From positions 25,153,437 to 25,217,436 of the forward strand of contig NC_059500.1 of NCBI RefSeq assembly GCF_018139145.2: DNA of 64,000 bases, in the 5' to 3' direction. The notes under the pieces were generated by a model. The model made no database searches. It saw nothing but the letters and a program-made list of their open reading frames with translations, and was not told where the DNA came from. Made by a program: the position numbers and the translations under genes. This DNA is from Gymnogyps californianus (Eukaryota > Chordata > Aves > Accipitriformes > Cathartidae). This document shows positions 25,080-37,230 of the stretch, piece by piece (the first letter of the stretch is position 1; the number at the start of each line of letters is the position of its first letter).

Positions 25080-27785
25080 GAAAAAGAACCCATGTAACAA
25101 CTGAGGATATTAATCAGAATTTATTTTCTCATTTAAGGCTATTCTTCCCTCCAAGTCTTCTTTCCGATAGATGTTGCATTTAGACCCCTTGTAAGTGCAG
25201 GACTTAAAAAGGTGTATTCCATAACCTGTGACAATGTTTATCCACTCATGCTGATGGAAACCTGTATGGAGGTTGTTGCAGCTATCATACTCTTGGCCTT
25301 AAGATGTATAAATCATTGCAGCATGTCAGACTCTATCTGCAAAATGAGGACATGGCATTTCTTGTCTTTAATAAGCTGTGGATCATTGTGTTGCATCTAG
25401 CAGAATCACACTATTTGTAATTTACACGATGACCTCTTCATTGAGTTAAAACCTATTTCTATGTACTCAACAGCTTTTTTCAAAATAGTTTCAGTGCCTT
25501 ATTCTGTGTTTCATTGTACTTATCCCTGAAGATAATGGAGATGTTTTGCCCTCTGATTTTTTTCCTGAAAGCTTGAATTTAGCAAAAAACTTTTTACAAA
25601 GTATGTATCTCCCTATTGAACTTGTAGGCTTCCTTTCTGTAGCCACAGTGGTTGTATTCAAGTGATTCTTCCATCCTTCAGTTTCTGTGTTTTTCAATGT
25701 AATCAGATTATGATTAATGACTGTAACCTTAATTCAAGTAAGAGACAAAAAATAACAAGTATCCAAAATGAGTTGAAGCAATCTGTGTATCAGCTTCAAC
25801 CATACTTGGCTGCTTCTGTAGGCGTGCATTGTTGTGTCAGTCTTTTTAGCTTGTATACTAATGTTATGTTTGTAACATTGAGGGGAGGATGATGCAGGAA
25901 AGATAATACATTAAGAGATTTTGTAGACTTTACTTTCCAGTTTAGAAAATTCCCTCAGCATAAATATAAATCCACCTCTGTTCTTTGCCTCCTGCTTGGC
26001 ATCAATGCCATATATGTTAGTCACGGGCATGGTACTAGATCATAGTAGGTAGTGACTATCATCTAAACACTGTGGATAGGTGGCCTTTAAAAAGGCATGC
26101 AGCAGGGAATTTAAGTGCTCTTTCTGAGGAAATCTGGAAATCTTCAGAGTTGAGAGCAAACAATGCAGCAGTTGTGAAAATCAACATTTCCAATTTGGGA
26201 ACTGTCAAGAGCTGACTGGCTGTAGATGTAGGAATTGGACAAAATCTGAGGAAAGACAGCAAAACAACTCAAAATATTACTGCAATGCCACCCATAAATG
26301 TTAGCAGAATAATTGTGTTTCCCTGTGTCTGAAGGTGACGTTGCTTAACTCAGGGACAGAGCACTGTGAAGAGTGTGCTCTTCCTCAGCTCTGCAGGGAA
26401 GCAAGTTATTTCCAAAGAGGGCTGACATAATTTGAAACTGCTTGTTTCCGTCCCTGAGGAAGTTTGTTTGTCTTGTGGCAATGAGAAAGTGCTTGAGGTA
26501 GCTGAGTGACTGATTGGAATTATGTCCCCAAGGGTCTTCTGAAAAGACTCAACAGAGAGCACTCCCAGAGTGCTAGTGAGTGTGGCTAATGGGGATCCAG
26601 CGGGTCACTCTCTTACGCTCTTTACAATTCATCACTGGGGTGAATAGCAGCTTCTGTAGTTAGCCTTTGCCAGTGTATAATCTACACATTTGGGAAGCTG
26701 AGGAAGGTCTGAGCTCACACGGAGGAGACGTTTGAAAACTCCTCTTCAGACAATTGTTTGTATGCCTCCATCTTTTAAGTCACTCCCTGAGCACTTGGTG
26801 TGACTCTTAGGAAAAGAATTGTTCTGGTGTGTTGAAGATGATTTGAAAATAAATAAGTATGTTTTCTGTTTGTTTTATTATTTCCTCATGAAAACTTACT
26901 TAAAGACCAGAAACTGCAGGCTTGACTATCTGTAGTTCAATGGCTAGCAACAGGAGCTCAGCTCCTCAGAATGCAGCCGTTTATCTAAGTGCTTTAAGTA
27001 TCAGTAAAGCTATCTAACATCAGCCCAAATTTGTGCGTTTTCCTCCTAATTGCCTGTTACTTTGTTGCAAATGGATGTTTCAAAATGCCAGCTCACATTC
27101 ACATTATGCATTTCACTATATCAACACCCCATCTAAACCAGGGATTGTTTCAAATTGCCTACCTTTCAGTTTCCATCTACGTAGTTGGTGAGATTGCATG
27201 CTATTTCATAAATTAACAACAGTTTCTAACCTGCTGATTCATTCGCAAGGGTGAAAGGTGAATGTTCAATGATTTCCACCACAGTTAACGTAAACATTGA
27301 CCTGATCGACTGCAGTGCTCCCTCTGTGCCATAACATAGCCACAGATTTATCATTCCTGCCTCAGCTTTGCTCCAGGCGCCTGATTAAAAAGCCCAGACC
27401 AATGTCTGCTTTTATCTGCTTACTTTGATTTTCACTTTGGAGCACTTTACCAGGACTGTACTCATGGCTCCCTGCTGCTCACATGCTTTGTGGCATTTAT
27501 TGTCTGAGTTTTCCTCTCAGTGTGGCACCAAGGTCTAACTGCATAATATACCTTCTGCATGCAAGGATAATCCCCATCTTCCTCATCATTCTACTATACT
27601 AGGTATGATTTCTATAATGTTGTGGACATAATAGGAAAAAAAGCAATCACAGAAGTCCCTGGGATTTTCAAGTTGTCTCAGAAGACTAATAAAATTCACC
27701 ATATGTTTCTTCTATCTGCTGTGAACCAGGCTTCACTTCTTAAATCCATGCAAGAAGCTGAAGGTTTAGTGTGATGATGTCATCT

Positions 27786-27838
27786 AGACGAATAGTTTAC
27801 TAGAGTTATTGCTATTAATCATGGCTTACTATTCGTCT
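27786..27838. repeat. 11-bp perfect inverted repeat, 31-nt loop
   Basis: AGACGAATAGT at 27786-27796 pairs with ACTATTCGTCT at 27828-27838. The arms contain CpG, unusual for this AT-rich neighbourhood, and no element boundary is obvious. Confidence 0.75.
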
Positions 27839-28084
27839 GTTTAAAACCACATGGGGTATAGCACTAGTACAAAAAAGTTTATTAGGAAAAATGACTTTTC
27901 AGAAGTAAAGACTTATTGAACTTGCACATGACTTGGTGTCGTGGTTTAGCCCCAGCCAGCAGCTAAACACCGTGCAGCTGCTCCCTCACTCCTCCTGCCT
28001 CCCAGTGGGATGGGGAGGAGAATAAAAAAAAAAGTAAAACTCATGGGTTGAGATAAAAACAGCTTAATAACTAAAGTAAAATAA

Positions 28085-28140
28085 AATATAATACTACTAA
28101 TAAAAATATAATAATAATAATAACAATAATAGTAATGAAA
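28085..28140. repeat. AT-rich (ATA)n/(AATAAT)n tract inside the minus-strand LTR
   Basis: ATAATACTACTAATAAAAAT leads into ATAATAATAATAATAACAAT repeats. The tract belongs to the LTR family, not to a separate microsatellite insertion. Confidence 0.85.
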
Positions 28141-28268
28141 AGGAATATATAAAAAAAAAGAAGAAATAAAACCCAAGAAAAAACCAGAGATGCATAATGC
28201 AATTGCTCACCACCTGCTCACTGATGCCTGAGCAGCGATCCACCTCTCCTGCCCAACTCGCCCCCAGT

Positions 28269-28275
28269 TTATATA
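28269..28275 (-). promoter_or_regulatory. TATA box of the minus-strand solo LTR
   Basis: On the minus strand CAGTATATAAACTGG gives a consensus TATATAA in the place typical of the U3 end in this family. Transcription would run toward lower coordinates. Confidence 0.65.
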
Positions 28276-28541
28276 CTGAGCATGATGTTCTATGGTATGG
28301 AATATCCCTTTGGCTAGTTCGGGTCAGCTGTCCTGGCTCTGCTCCCTCCCAGCTTCTTGTGCACCTGCTTGCTGGCAGAGCATGGGAAACTGAGAAGTCC
28401 TTAACTTCGGATAAGCACTACTTAGCAACAACTAAAACATCAGCATGTTATCAACATTATTTTCACATCAAGTCCAAAACACAGTGTATTAGCTACTAAG
28501 AAGAAAACTAACTCTATCCTAGCCGAAACCAGGACAGTTGG

Positions 28542-31500
28542 AATAAAAGAAAAAAAGAAAGATTAAACTACTCTGTATTGCTTAAAATGCAGGCCCTTTC
28601 AAATAAACAACAGGGTTTAATGTTAATCTCATTATCCATACAAAAATTCTAAGAATAGGAGAAGACATTTCAATGTCTAAGTAATGAAGGCATTTACTTA
28701 AAAATGGATGCATGACAATATTTATTTTCAAACTTTACACGTTTTTCCAGTCTGTGCAATTTCATGTGTTTTAATATTACTACAAAAATTCCATTATCTA
28801 TCAGTGCCTGTCTTTAGTTTTGAAGAGTTTGATATGACAGTAATCACAGAATAGAAACTTCCAGGTCTGATACAAATTCCTTTGCTGGAGCAAAGCCAGC
28901 TCCGTAAAGACTGATACAATAAAAATATAGAATGATTTAAAATATTTTGTTTTAGTAGAAGAAAGTAACTCCTTCCAAGGCCTGGAAGCAATATTAAATA
29001 ACATTACTTCCTCTCCTGAATGTAAAAAGACTATAAATGCATTCAGCAGTTATATGAGTTTAAGAGCAAAAAGTAAGATCATCTATAAACAAAAAGAGGC
29101 TAAAATGACTGTAGCACAGCTAACTTCCCTCATTCTTCAAGGGCTACAGTAAGTTGATAAACAGCAATGATCAGATTTTTTTCTTCATGTACAGCTGTGA
29201 TATTTTTGATTCATTATAAATCTTCAAACCTTCCCGTGAAATGTTCACCTTTCATATATGACACGGATAGAAAACTGGAAGGTGACCTGTGTGTGCATTT
29301 GGAGGTGTTTTCAAAGACAGTCAACACTGGCTTTTCAGGTCCATAGAAATCACACAGTTTTAACATTCTAAAAATGTGAGCAAGGTCAGGTCATCTTTTA
29401 ATGATTTTGAAAGTCAAGGTATTTTAAATTCGAAAATCCCTGTAAATCCAAAATATATAATTACTTTTTTTCCCTGATCAGCTCACATAAGAGCTAAACC
29501 AGAAATAATGTTAACCAAACAGGGTGATTTTCATTATTCCTAACATGAATTAACAAACTTCTACATTAAGATACCTCTTTATTTTATTAGACACTCAGTT
29601 CAAACTGATAATCCTGAACAGTACAATCCCTTATTTGTCATGACTTCTTTTATGTTAGAAAATCTAACATACTTTTTTCCTTAACTCTCTAATATGATCT
29701 TAGGGAAAAAAAAAAAGAAAAAAAAATCATGCCCATGAGTTTTTTGTTTTCCATAGCCTTAACAGCTGAAGAGATGACATGTGATATGAGAGCTCTAACT
29801 TAGTAGGCAAAGGTATATAATAAGCTCCTATGACCAGAAATTGAAATCAGGTAAAAGTGAAAGAACAATTAATCTGTTGGAACAGACAACAGATGAACAC
29901 TCTGACAGTCAGAAGTTTAAATCATGAGTAGATGTCTTCCTTAATTATATACTGTAATTCAACCACACATTTCATGCTAGAATCTTTGGATCTTGAGGGT
30001 GATCCAACAAGTTTATTATGATTACATGACTATAATGACCTAGTCTGGTCTTTATTAAACATATCCAGCTAAAGCAAGTGAGTTGTCGTAAAGTATTTTG
30101 ATTAATAAAGTATAATTTCCGTGACAGTAAAAATTGACTTAAATTTTATTCTTGCTAGACTGGGACAGGTTCTTAGATGACATAGACTAGCAGAGCTTCC
30201 CTGAATACAGCACTCTTAGTTATATATAGCAGCTGAGGAACATTGTTTTGTGCCTGTAGAGGTAAAAGGATTATCTTTTTGGTCCTGTATAGCAGACCAT
30301 GTGTAAGAAGAGTCATTGCAATAGTAACAGGATAATGGCTGTGGAGGCCGAAGCAGTTGTCAAAACTTTTTTTGGCAGAAAACAGTGTATTTGATAAAAC
30401 TGAAATATCTATGATGGATTTCTGCTTTCCAGGACATGCTTTGAGTAGTCACAACATAACTGAAAATTAGGAACATTTCTGCCTATTAAATAAATACTTT
30501 TTTCTTAAAAAATGTCAATGTTTTGAAGTAATATTTTTTTTTACTGCCTTTTGCACCATTTCCTTTAGCATGTACTAGTATTTCATGTCCAAGACAACTT
30601 TATTTACTTTTTTCCTCCCTTATTCTGTTCTACCCACTGAAAAAAAATAGTACTTTTTAAGGGAGAGGAACTGACTAATACAGGAGGAAAACAGGAAAAC
30701 TCAGTCATGTGAGTCCTTCACCTGGCTGGGGAGGGAACAATGAAGCTTTGATGATACTCCCTAACACGAATGGGTGTAGGTATTTTAGATATTCATATTA
30801 CATCATAGCATTTTCCAGCCATGCCATGGAGGCTTTAGAGAGGACTTAAAACAAAATCCTGTCTAAATTTCATCAGTGAGTTTCAAAATTTTCTTCTTAA
30901 AAGTGGCAACATGTTAACTCATCTCGTCTGTACAACCCATTGTACAGGCTGCACAGGCAGCCTGGTGGGCATGGTACTAAGACAAAAAATCCAAATTCAA
31001 GATTAATGATAATCTAGGTGCTTTAAAACTTGGTGTACTCACAGCACGGCAGAGGGACAAGCTGTGTGGGGCAGAGGGAAGAATGTCGGTCATGCTGAAG
31101 AAGCAAGAAAAGATTTCACATTCCTATCATATGCTATATGAGCCTTAGGGACTACTATATCACTAACACTGTTGTGACAGTGTACCTGGGTAAAAAGACT
31201 ATGAACTGCCAAATAATTTTCATACCAAGGTAATAAGACCTGAGCAGTGAGGGTCTCTCTTAAATTGCAAAACACACTACATGTTACTTAACAGATAGGA
31301 ACAGACTGAGTTTTACACTGCTAACCCTATTCAGTTCAGCAGAAGAGATATAATTACTGTTTTCTAGAATGGAGCAGTGCTCTTAAAGTTAAGTGGTCAA
31401 ATCACCAAGTCTTAATCTCTAAAGTACTCAGTTTCATAATACTTGTTACATCTAATCAGCCAGACAGAATGATAGCATGGGATAGAGTCATCTAATTACA

Positions 31501-31764
31501 ATGGCTCTGCTAGGTGTGGCTCCATCAATATTTCAAAATAAAAAGTGCCAAGTGAATCAGAACAACTAGTTTTGATCTGCCGGGTTAGGACTCTTCATGC
31601 TTTTCTCATTTGCTGAATGAAATACAGAAATGCCAACAGCTTTTGTACTTACTTTATATTCTATATGAACTGGAGTAGGTTTTTAAGTATCCACATAACT
31701 ACAGGCAGTTGTTTAGATAAAATCTTCTACAATTCTATGGGAGAAAACATTACATGAAAAAAAA
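28542..31764. other. unique AT-rich non-coding DNA
   Basis: No gene or recognised element is present. Poly-A-rich patches occur at about 29,705-29,727. Open frames are under 70 codons. Confidence 0.65.
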
Positions 31765-31929
31765 GGGAAGGGAAGGGAAGGGAAGGGAAGGGAAGGGAAG
31801 GGAAGGGAAGGGAAGGGAAGGGAAGGGAAGGGAAGGGAAGGGAAGGGAAGGGAAGGGAAGGGAAGGGAAGGGAAGGGAAAGGAAGGCAAGGCAAGGCAAG
31901 GCAAGGCAAGGCAAGGCAAGGCAAGGGAA
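31765..31929. repeat. compound pentanucleotide repeat (GGGAA)23-AGGAA-(GGCAA)8-GGGAA
   Basis: Twenty-three uninterrupted GGGAA units (31765-31879) are followed by one AGGAA, eight GGCAA units (31885-31924) and one GGGAA, after an A8 run. The purity of both blocks implies recent slippage. Long open frames through it on either strand (Gly-Lys-Arg-Glu or Pro-Phe-Ser-Leu repeats) are artefacts. Confidence 0.97.
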
Positions 31930-34900
31930 AAAAGAAGAGGAGGGGAGGCAGTCAACTACAGTAAGCATAAGATACTGTTTATCCCTTCCTTGGCACTAAT
32001 AGAATACTTTTACCAAATAGAAGTAAAATACTAATAAAAAGAAAATGAGATTTTTTTTCCATGAGGAATATAGTGGTAGTATCGGATTTGTTTGCTTTCT
32101 TTCCTCTCCTTATGAGGTTGAGACATGTTTTACAACACACAGACAGTATCACAAACATAATGTCTATTCAGTGGATCCATAGATGGATCTCGTATCTCAG
32201 CAGTACACCAAAGTTTATCTTGGTATTAATCAGTAATGTAAAATGTTCTGAATTTGCAAAGAAAAACTTTTCATATTAGTTGAAAATGTCAAAACAACTC
32301 ATCCTGACATTTTACAAAATATTTTTTTTTCTGAACTTCTTTGTTTCATGAACATTTTCAGTATCATACATCTTAATACTCTTTTGGGTTGAAAACAAAT
32401 GTTGAAATATTAGGATGGAAATTACATTCTCTGAATATTTCCACGGAGTTTGACAACAGCAATGGACAATTTCAACTTTATCTTCCTAATAGAATTGTCA
32501 GTATTGTTAATGGGAGTAATATAATGAATATTTTCAGATCTGGGTACATGTATTGCTCTCAGGTATTGATCAGTTACTAAATAACCATGCATACTCCCAT
32601 TTAGAATTCAATATAGAAGAATAAGGGTCTACAGCACAGCTTTTCTTTATCTTTGTGTGTTTTATGTGTTTTTTTGATATCATGAGCTCCTTTCTAAGTT
32701 TACTGACCCCTTAGCATAGTTGGAAGAACGGTTTTGTTTCATAGCAAATAAGCTGTACTGATTTACTGGCATTTCATGCAAGCAACAAGTTATAAAAACC
32801 TGGTCCTACTAATAAGTACAAAACCTATATGGAATGTACACTTCAAAGAAGAAGAACCTTAGCAACTAGTTTATGTTTGAAGGCTGAAAACTAATCATGG
32901 TTAGAGGGGTGTGAGAGTAGCCACTAGTTTATATACTTGTGAAGATGTTACTTTATGTTTAAGATTGGAATCAATCGTCTGAAAGATTACTCCTTTTTCT
33001 TTTCCACTTTTATTTGATGAAGATAAGTCTATTTGATAAGAAGAAGAGAATTTATGAAAGAAATTTTATGATTAGTGTTACTACCTTCTGTTTTGGTATT
33101 TCAGGAAAATGTCTTGTCTGTTAGTAGTGGAAATTGGATTATCCATGATCTCTAATATCTATATAGAGACAATATATTGGAAAATTAGCTGCCCAACAGT
33201 GCAAGTTAGAGCAGGTGGGGGAAACTTATATTGAGAAAGAAGACCTAAGGATCTCACCATTTATTTGATGCTGATTCTGCGTTAGAGGAAATCCAAATAC
33301 TCGTTACAAGACTTTAGTAACTTTACAGTGGAGTCACATTTGCATGCTTGACAACTAGGTCAAAGAGCTCAAGACATGCTACTTCTAGTGGAGTAACACA
33401 CTTCCCTTTTCTTAGTCTGCCACACAACCTGTTAAGATCTGATCTACAGTTTTACTAAGCAATTGAGAAAACAGTATTAATAGTACCAATTAACTGATAT
33501 GATCCCCATGATATTTCATAGCAAATCAACAGCCAATGCAATGCTCTCTTAGCTGGTCAGAAGAGCCAAGTCTATTGCCTGGGGTCACCTCACAAGCTCA
33601 TCCTGTGCATCCTGTCAGATTCCCACCAAACTTCTCTCATTCTACTCTGTTTTTGTGTTTTAATCTACTAAAAACCCTTTTGTGTACCACAACCAATCCT
33701 GATTCACTTAGCTCTTGTTCAGGACTGACACAATAATTTTCATTTGACCATAACATAACAAAAAACCCCAAACCTTATGAAAAGTTACTCTATTGATGCA
33801 CCTCCATCATCAAGTTTTGAATGGTTTTACCCCTTGTAACTCCTGCGGGCAGTTGCCTACATCAATCACCAGCTAAGGGAAATTACTTCTCAATCTTAGG
33901 ATACAGCCAGTCCCTCAGGAAAGCCAGCATAAAAGCTTGCAACCTTGAGGAAACATCATGGGGATTTAAAGCCAGGCATTGTAACCTCAGCAGTGTAATC
34001 ATATCAGAGGCAACAAGCAAACTGTAACCAAAAAAAAAAGATTAGAAGATAGTTTCCTTCCCAGGGAGTGGAATAATGTTTGCAGGACTAACTAGCTGTA
34101 AACTTCCCTAAGGGGTTGAAAGAGAGCAGCATGGTACCTAGCAACATTCAAACTGGCTGAGCAGCAGGGTGTAACACCAAGCTCTGTTGTTATTAACATT
34201 CATGATGAACTCAGAAGAGCCAGAAGAAGGGACCTAGCAACAGCAAGCTCAAAGGGAAAATGTCAGAAACATAGCTCACTGAATCAGGCAAAAAGATAAA
34301 AAAAGGTCTTCTTTGGAGTATTTTTGAGCATTCATATAGGTGATTTCATAGGTGGGATTACTGGCATTGAGAAAAAATATATTTGTTAATAAACAGAAAG
34401 GAGTAATTTTATTTTAATTTAGGAGCTAACAGCAATGCAATAACTAATACACAAGGAAATGACATGTAATTTGACAGTAATTTCTCTAGAACTTGTTTCT
34501 TCACATTTCTTCTAGAACTAAGAAGGAAGAAAAATATTTTTCACATTTTATATATCATATTACCATAGAACACTGATTATGACCTGAGAACAGGAAGATA
34601 TAAAGATTTAGGGTGCTTCAGCAGATTTTGTCAGCCTAAAAGAACAGACAGGCTAAGAACCTAAGGAGCAACGGAAACAGAACAGAATTGTGCTAAGTGT
34701 AACAAGAACTACAGCATGTTTTGTAGGAACATGATTTGGAAGTTATTATAGTGTCACTGACATTTTCATTATAAACTCCTATTTCCAGTGCTTCATAACT
34801 CAGCAATAGGCATTTGTTCTAGGCTAAATTAGTAGAAGAGGTCTCAGCCTGGCAGAAATATGTTTTGGTGTGTGGGGGTATATGTGTGCAAAATGCAAAG

Positions 34901-36293
34901 AAAGAAGTTCCAAGAATATAAACAGATCTGGGAAGTTTCTTTATAAAGTGCATTTTTTCTTACTTAACCAAATGATCACCCTTATTATCTAAAAAAGTAG
35001 ATTTAAGAGTTTTGTACACTCATTATGATGGTTATAGTTTATTTATGTTATAGTGACTAAGGGATTCAGACAAGATGGGTTGTTGTGACAGAATTAATAG
35101 ATGGTGATGCTATATATAGGATATGTCTGCACTTGTAGCTTTCTATTATTCTGATTTCTGGACTGCTAAGGCATTTTACATTGTATTGCAGACCCCCCTA
35201 AAAATTTCATACATGTGTATTACCTTATATTATATATAAACTTGCTTATCTTAGTTGTCTCTCTCAGATCACAAAAGAAATAAAGTGTGGGTCCCAGAGG
35301 TCCATAAACTGCAAACACGATTTGATTTATTGGTTGCTGTCCCTAGGACTACCACTAGCACAAGTAAGTTATAAACTATGCTCAGTATTCTACCTTTTCT
35401 CATTTCTAATGCCTAAATGAAGTGGCTGAAATTCAGGTTCCATTAAAGTCAGTAACACTGTCAAGCAATTGGCAGATTTGTCCAGTCACTGTGATTTTGG
35501 ATCAACAGCATCAGCTTAGCTGACCTGCAGATGCACAGTAAGTCCAGCCTAGCAACATGCACCAGACTTACCATGTGCTTTCAGAGTCAAACACAACATC
35601 TGTGCCAGAACTGTGCAAACAAACCATATTCTCTGCATTCTTGGTGCTGGACAATGCAGTTGAGCTACTGATTTGGTTAAGTCATCAGTTGTCCAGATAA
35701 ATGACTCTGTGGAAACAGAAAAAAATGTCCAGGAAAACATTCTAATTATAGGTAAAATTATGCTATTAATAACTTATGTTCCCATAGGAGTGGGAATATG
35801 AGTATTTATTCTCTAAATTCTTACATCAATTTTGGTTCCTACACTTGTTCAGGTGGAAGTAAAAAAAAATTTATAAGCTAACGAAGGAAAATCAATGATT
35901 ATAGATAGAACTAATTTGTGATTTGGAAAAGATATTAATAAGCTGAATTAATGGAATTATTTGGATTAATATTAGGAAAAGATACAGAGTGAAGGCTGAT
36001 AGTACAATTAGAGGCACAACAACGTGCTGTAATGTTCTTTGCAGGACTAGTATTTCTCTGAGTAGAAGATTATCAGTGTCTTACCTTGAACACTTTTCAC
36101 ACATACACAGAGTATTCACCAGGTTAAGATTTTCCTTTTTGAAGGAGCTTATAATAACAAAACCTATGCATACCTTACAGAGCAGATGGAGTTTTACAGC
36201 TGGTTAATTAATCTGTCTAGTTTCATATGGGAGAACTGTTAGTAATGGATCTTGCCAGTAAACTAAGTGCATCCAAAACCTTAGCAATGTTTT
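31930..36293. other. unique AT-rich non-coding DNA
   Basis: No ORF above about 70 codons and no recognised transposable element is present. Nothing specific can be assigned. Confidence 0.65.
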
Positions 36294-36316
36294 GGGGGAG
36301 GGGGGGGAGGGGAGGG
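36294..36316 (+). repeat. compact G-quadruplex motif, single-A loops
   Basis: G5-A-G8-A-G4-A-G3 forms four G runs with 1-nt loops on the plus strand, the most stable class of predicted intramolecular quadruplex. It stands alone in AT-rich DNA. Confidence 0.85.
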
Positions 36317-37029
36317 AACCTTCCTAATTTCTCTATATTTTTCTGAATATTGGGAAGAATATAAAAGGATGAAAGGATGAGTTTACAGAAGCCTTTTAAA
36401 ATTATTCAGTTCAAAGGATTTTGAAATAAGGCAAGTGAGTTGCAGAACGAAAGTACTCTCCTGGACCTGGGACTCTAACAACAGACACACAGGTAAGGCA
36501 GAATTGTGCAGAACCAAAAGTAAGACTAAATGGCCAGCAAGAATTTTATTTGTAAACTGATATATTTCAAGCATAATTCTTATGGACAGGCTGTGGATAT
36601 CACCATATATTTCTGCAAAGAAGGCTCAAAAATGCTTTTTCCCTGCTTTGAACTCAGCTGGGTAAGGAGGGAGGAGACCTGATCCACTCAGCTCTGAAAA
36701 TCTTCACTCCCTCTCACCAGCACTTAGTGTTTATCTCTCATTGCAATGGGAGTCAGAGTTTCAGGTTTGTCAGGTTACACCAATTATTTTTTTCTTTCTC
36801 TGTCTGTCCCTTGGCTATCTGATCAAAGTGCTCCCACCAGCTGCAGTTCTGACAGCAGCTTAAACAGCAGCCTGACCTGGGAAGCGAGAGAGGCAGTCTC
36901 TCAGGTAGGTAAAGCCTAAGACATTCCACAGTTATTAACAGCTGTAATAGCACTAGCTGATATGGCTCCCAGCTGCATTTGGGGCAAGAAACAACTGTGT
37001 TGCTTGGGCTGACTGCAGATCTACAGTGC
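36317..37029. other. unique non-coding DNA between G-rich and purine-rich tracts
   Basis: No gene is recognised. The 219-codon minus-strand open frame that begins downstream and enters this stretch (36,753-37,412) owes its length to the purine tract. Confidence 0.6.
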
Positions 37030-37230
37030 AGGGGAGAGAGAGAGAGAAAGAAAAAGAAAGAGAAAAGGGGAAATAAGGGGGAAGGGAGGGGAGGAAAGGC
37101 AGGGGAAGAGAGGAAGAAAAGGGGAAGATGAGAAAAAGTGGGAAAGGAGGGGTCAGCAAAAGGAAAGGCAAAGAGAAAAGGAAAGAACTCAAGAAGGAAG
37201 AAAGGGGAGAAAGGTGGAAGGAAGAAAGGA
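37030..37230 (+). repeat. 200-bp polypurine (GA/GGA)-rich tract
   Basis: The plus strand is almost entirely A and G, starting GGGGAGAGAGAGAGAAAG, with only a few pyrimidine interruptions (for example TAAG, CAGG, TCAGC, CTC). On the minus strand it would encode Pro/Phe/Leu/Ser low-complexity peptide, which explains the long open frame. Confidence 0.9.

Larger units (their letters stand above)
25002..27936. other. unique non-coding DNA
   Basis: No gene is supported. A palindrome centred on an E-box lies at 25061-25079. The segment at about 27,240-27,440 is less AT-rich and of high complexity, without recognisable repeats. An 11-bp inverted repeat lies at 27786-27838, just before the minus-strand LTR. 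Confidence 0.6.
27937..28536 (-). mobile_element. solo LTR of an avian endogenous retrovirus (minus strand)
   Basis: On the minus strand this 600-bp element starts TGTCCTGGTTTCGGC and ends GGGGCTAAACCACGACA, again TG...CA. It is flanked by CTTGG (27932-27936) and GTTGG (28537-28541), probably a 5-bp target duplication with one mismatch, which would suit an ERVL-type integrase. Minus-strand landmarks that I recognise from birds are the CTCAGTATATAAACTGG core promoter, an AT-rich (TAT/TTA)n middle, CTCAACCCATGAGTTTTAC, and a GC-rich GGAGGAGTGAGGGAGCAGCTG end. No internal retroviral genes are adjacent, so it is a recombination-derived solo LTR. Confidence 0.93.

Noticed and set aside
31713..31999. 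Several overlapping 65-81-codon frames with Pro-Phe-Ser-Leu or Gly-Lys-Arg-Glu repeats
   Set aside because: They are translations of the GGGAA/GGCAA satellite in different frames.
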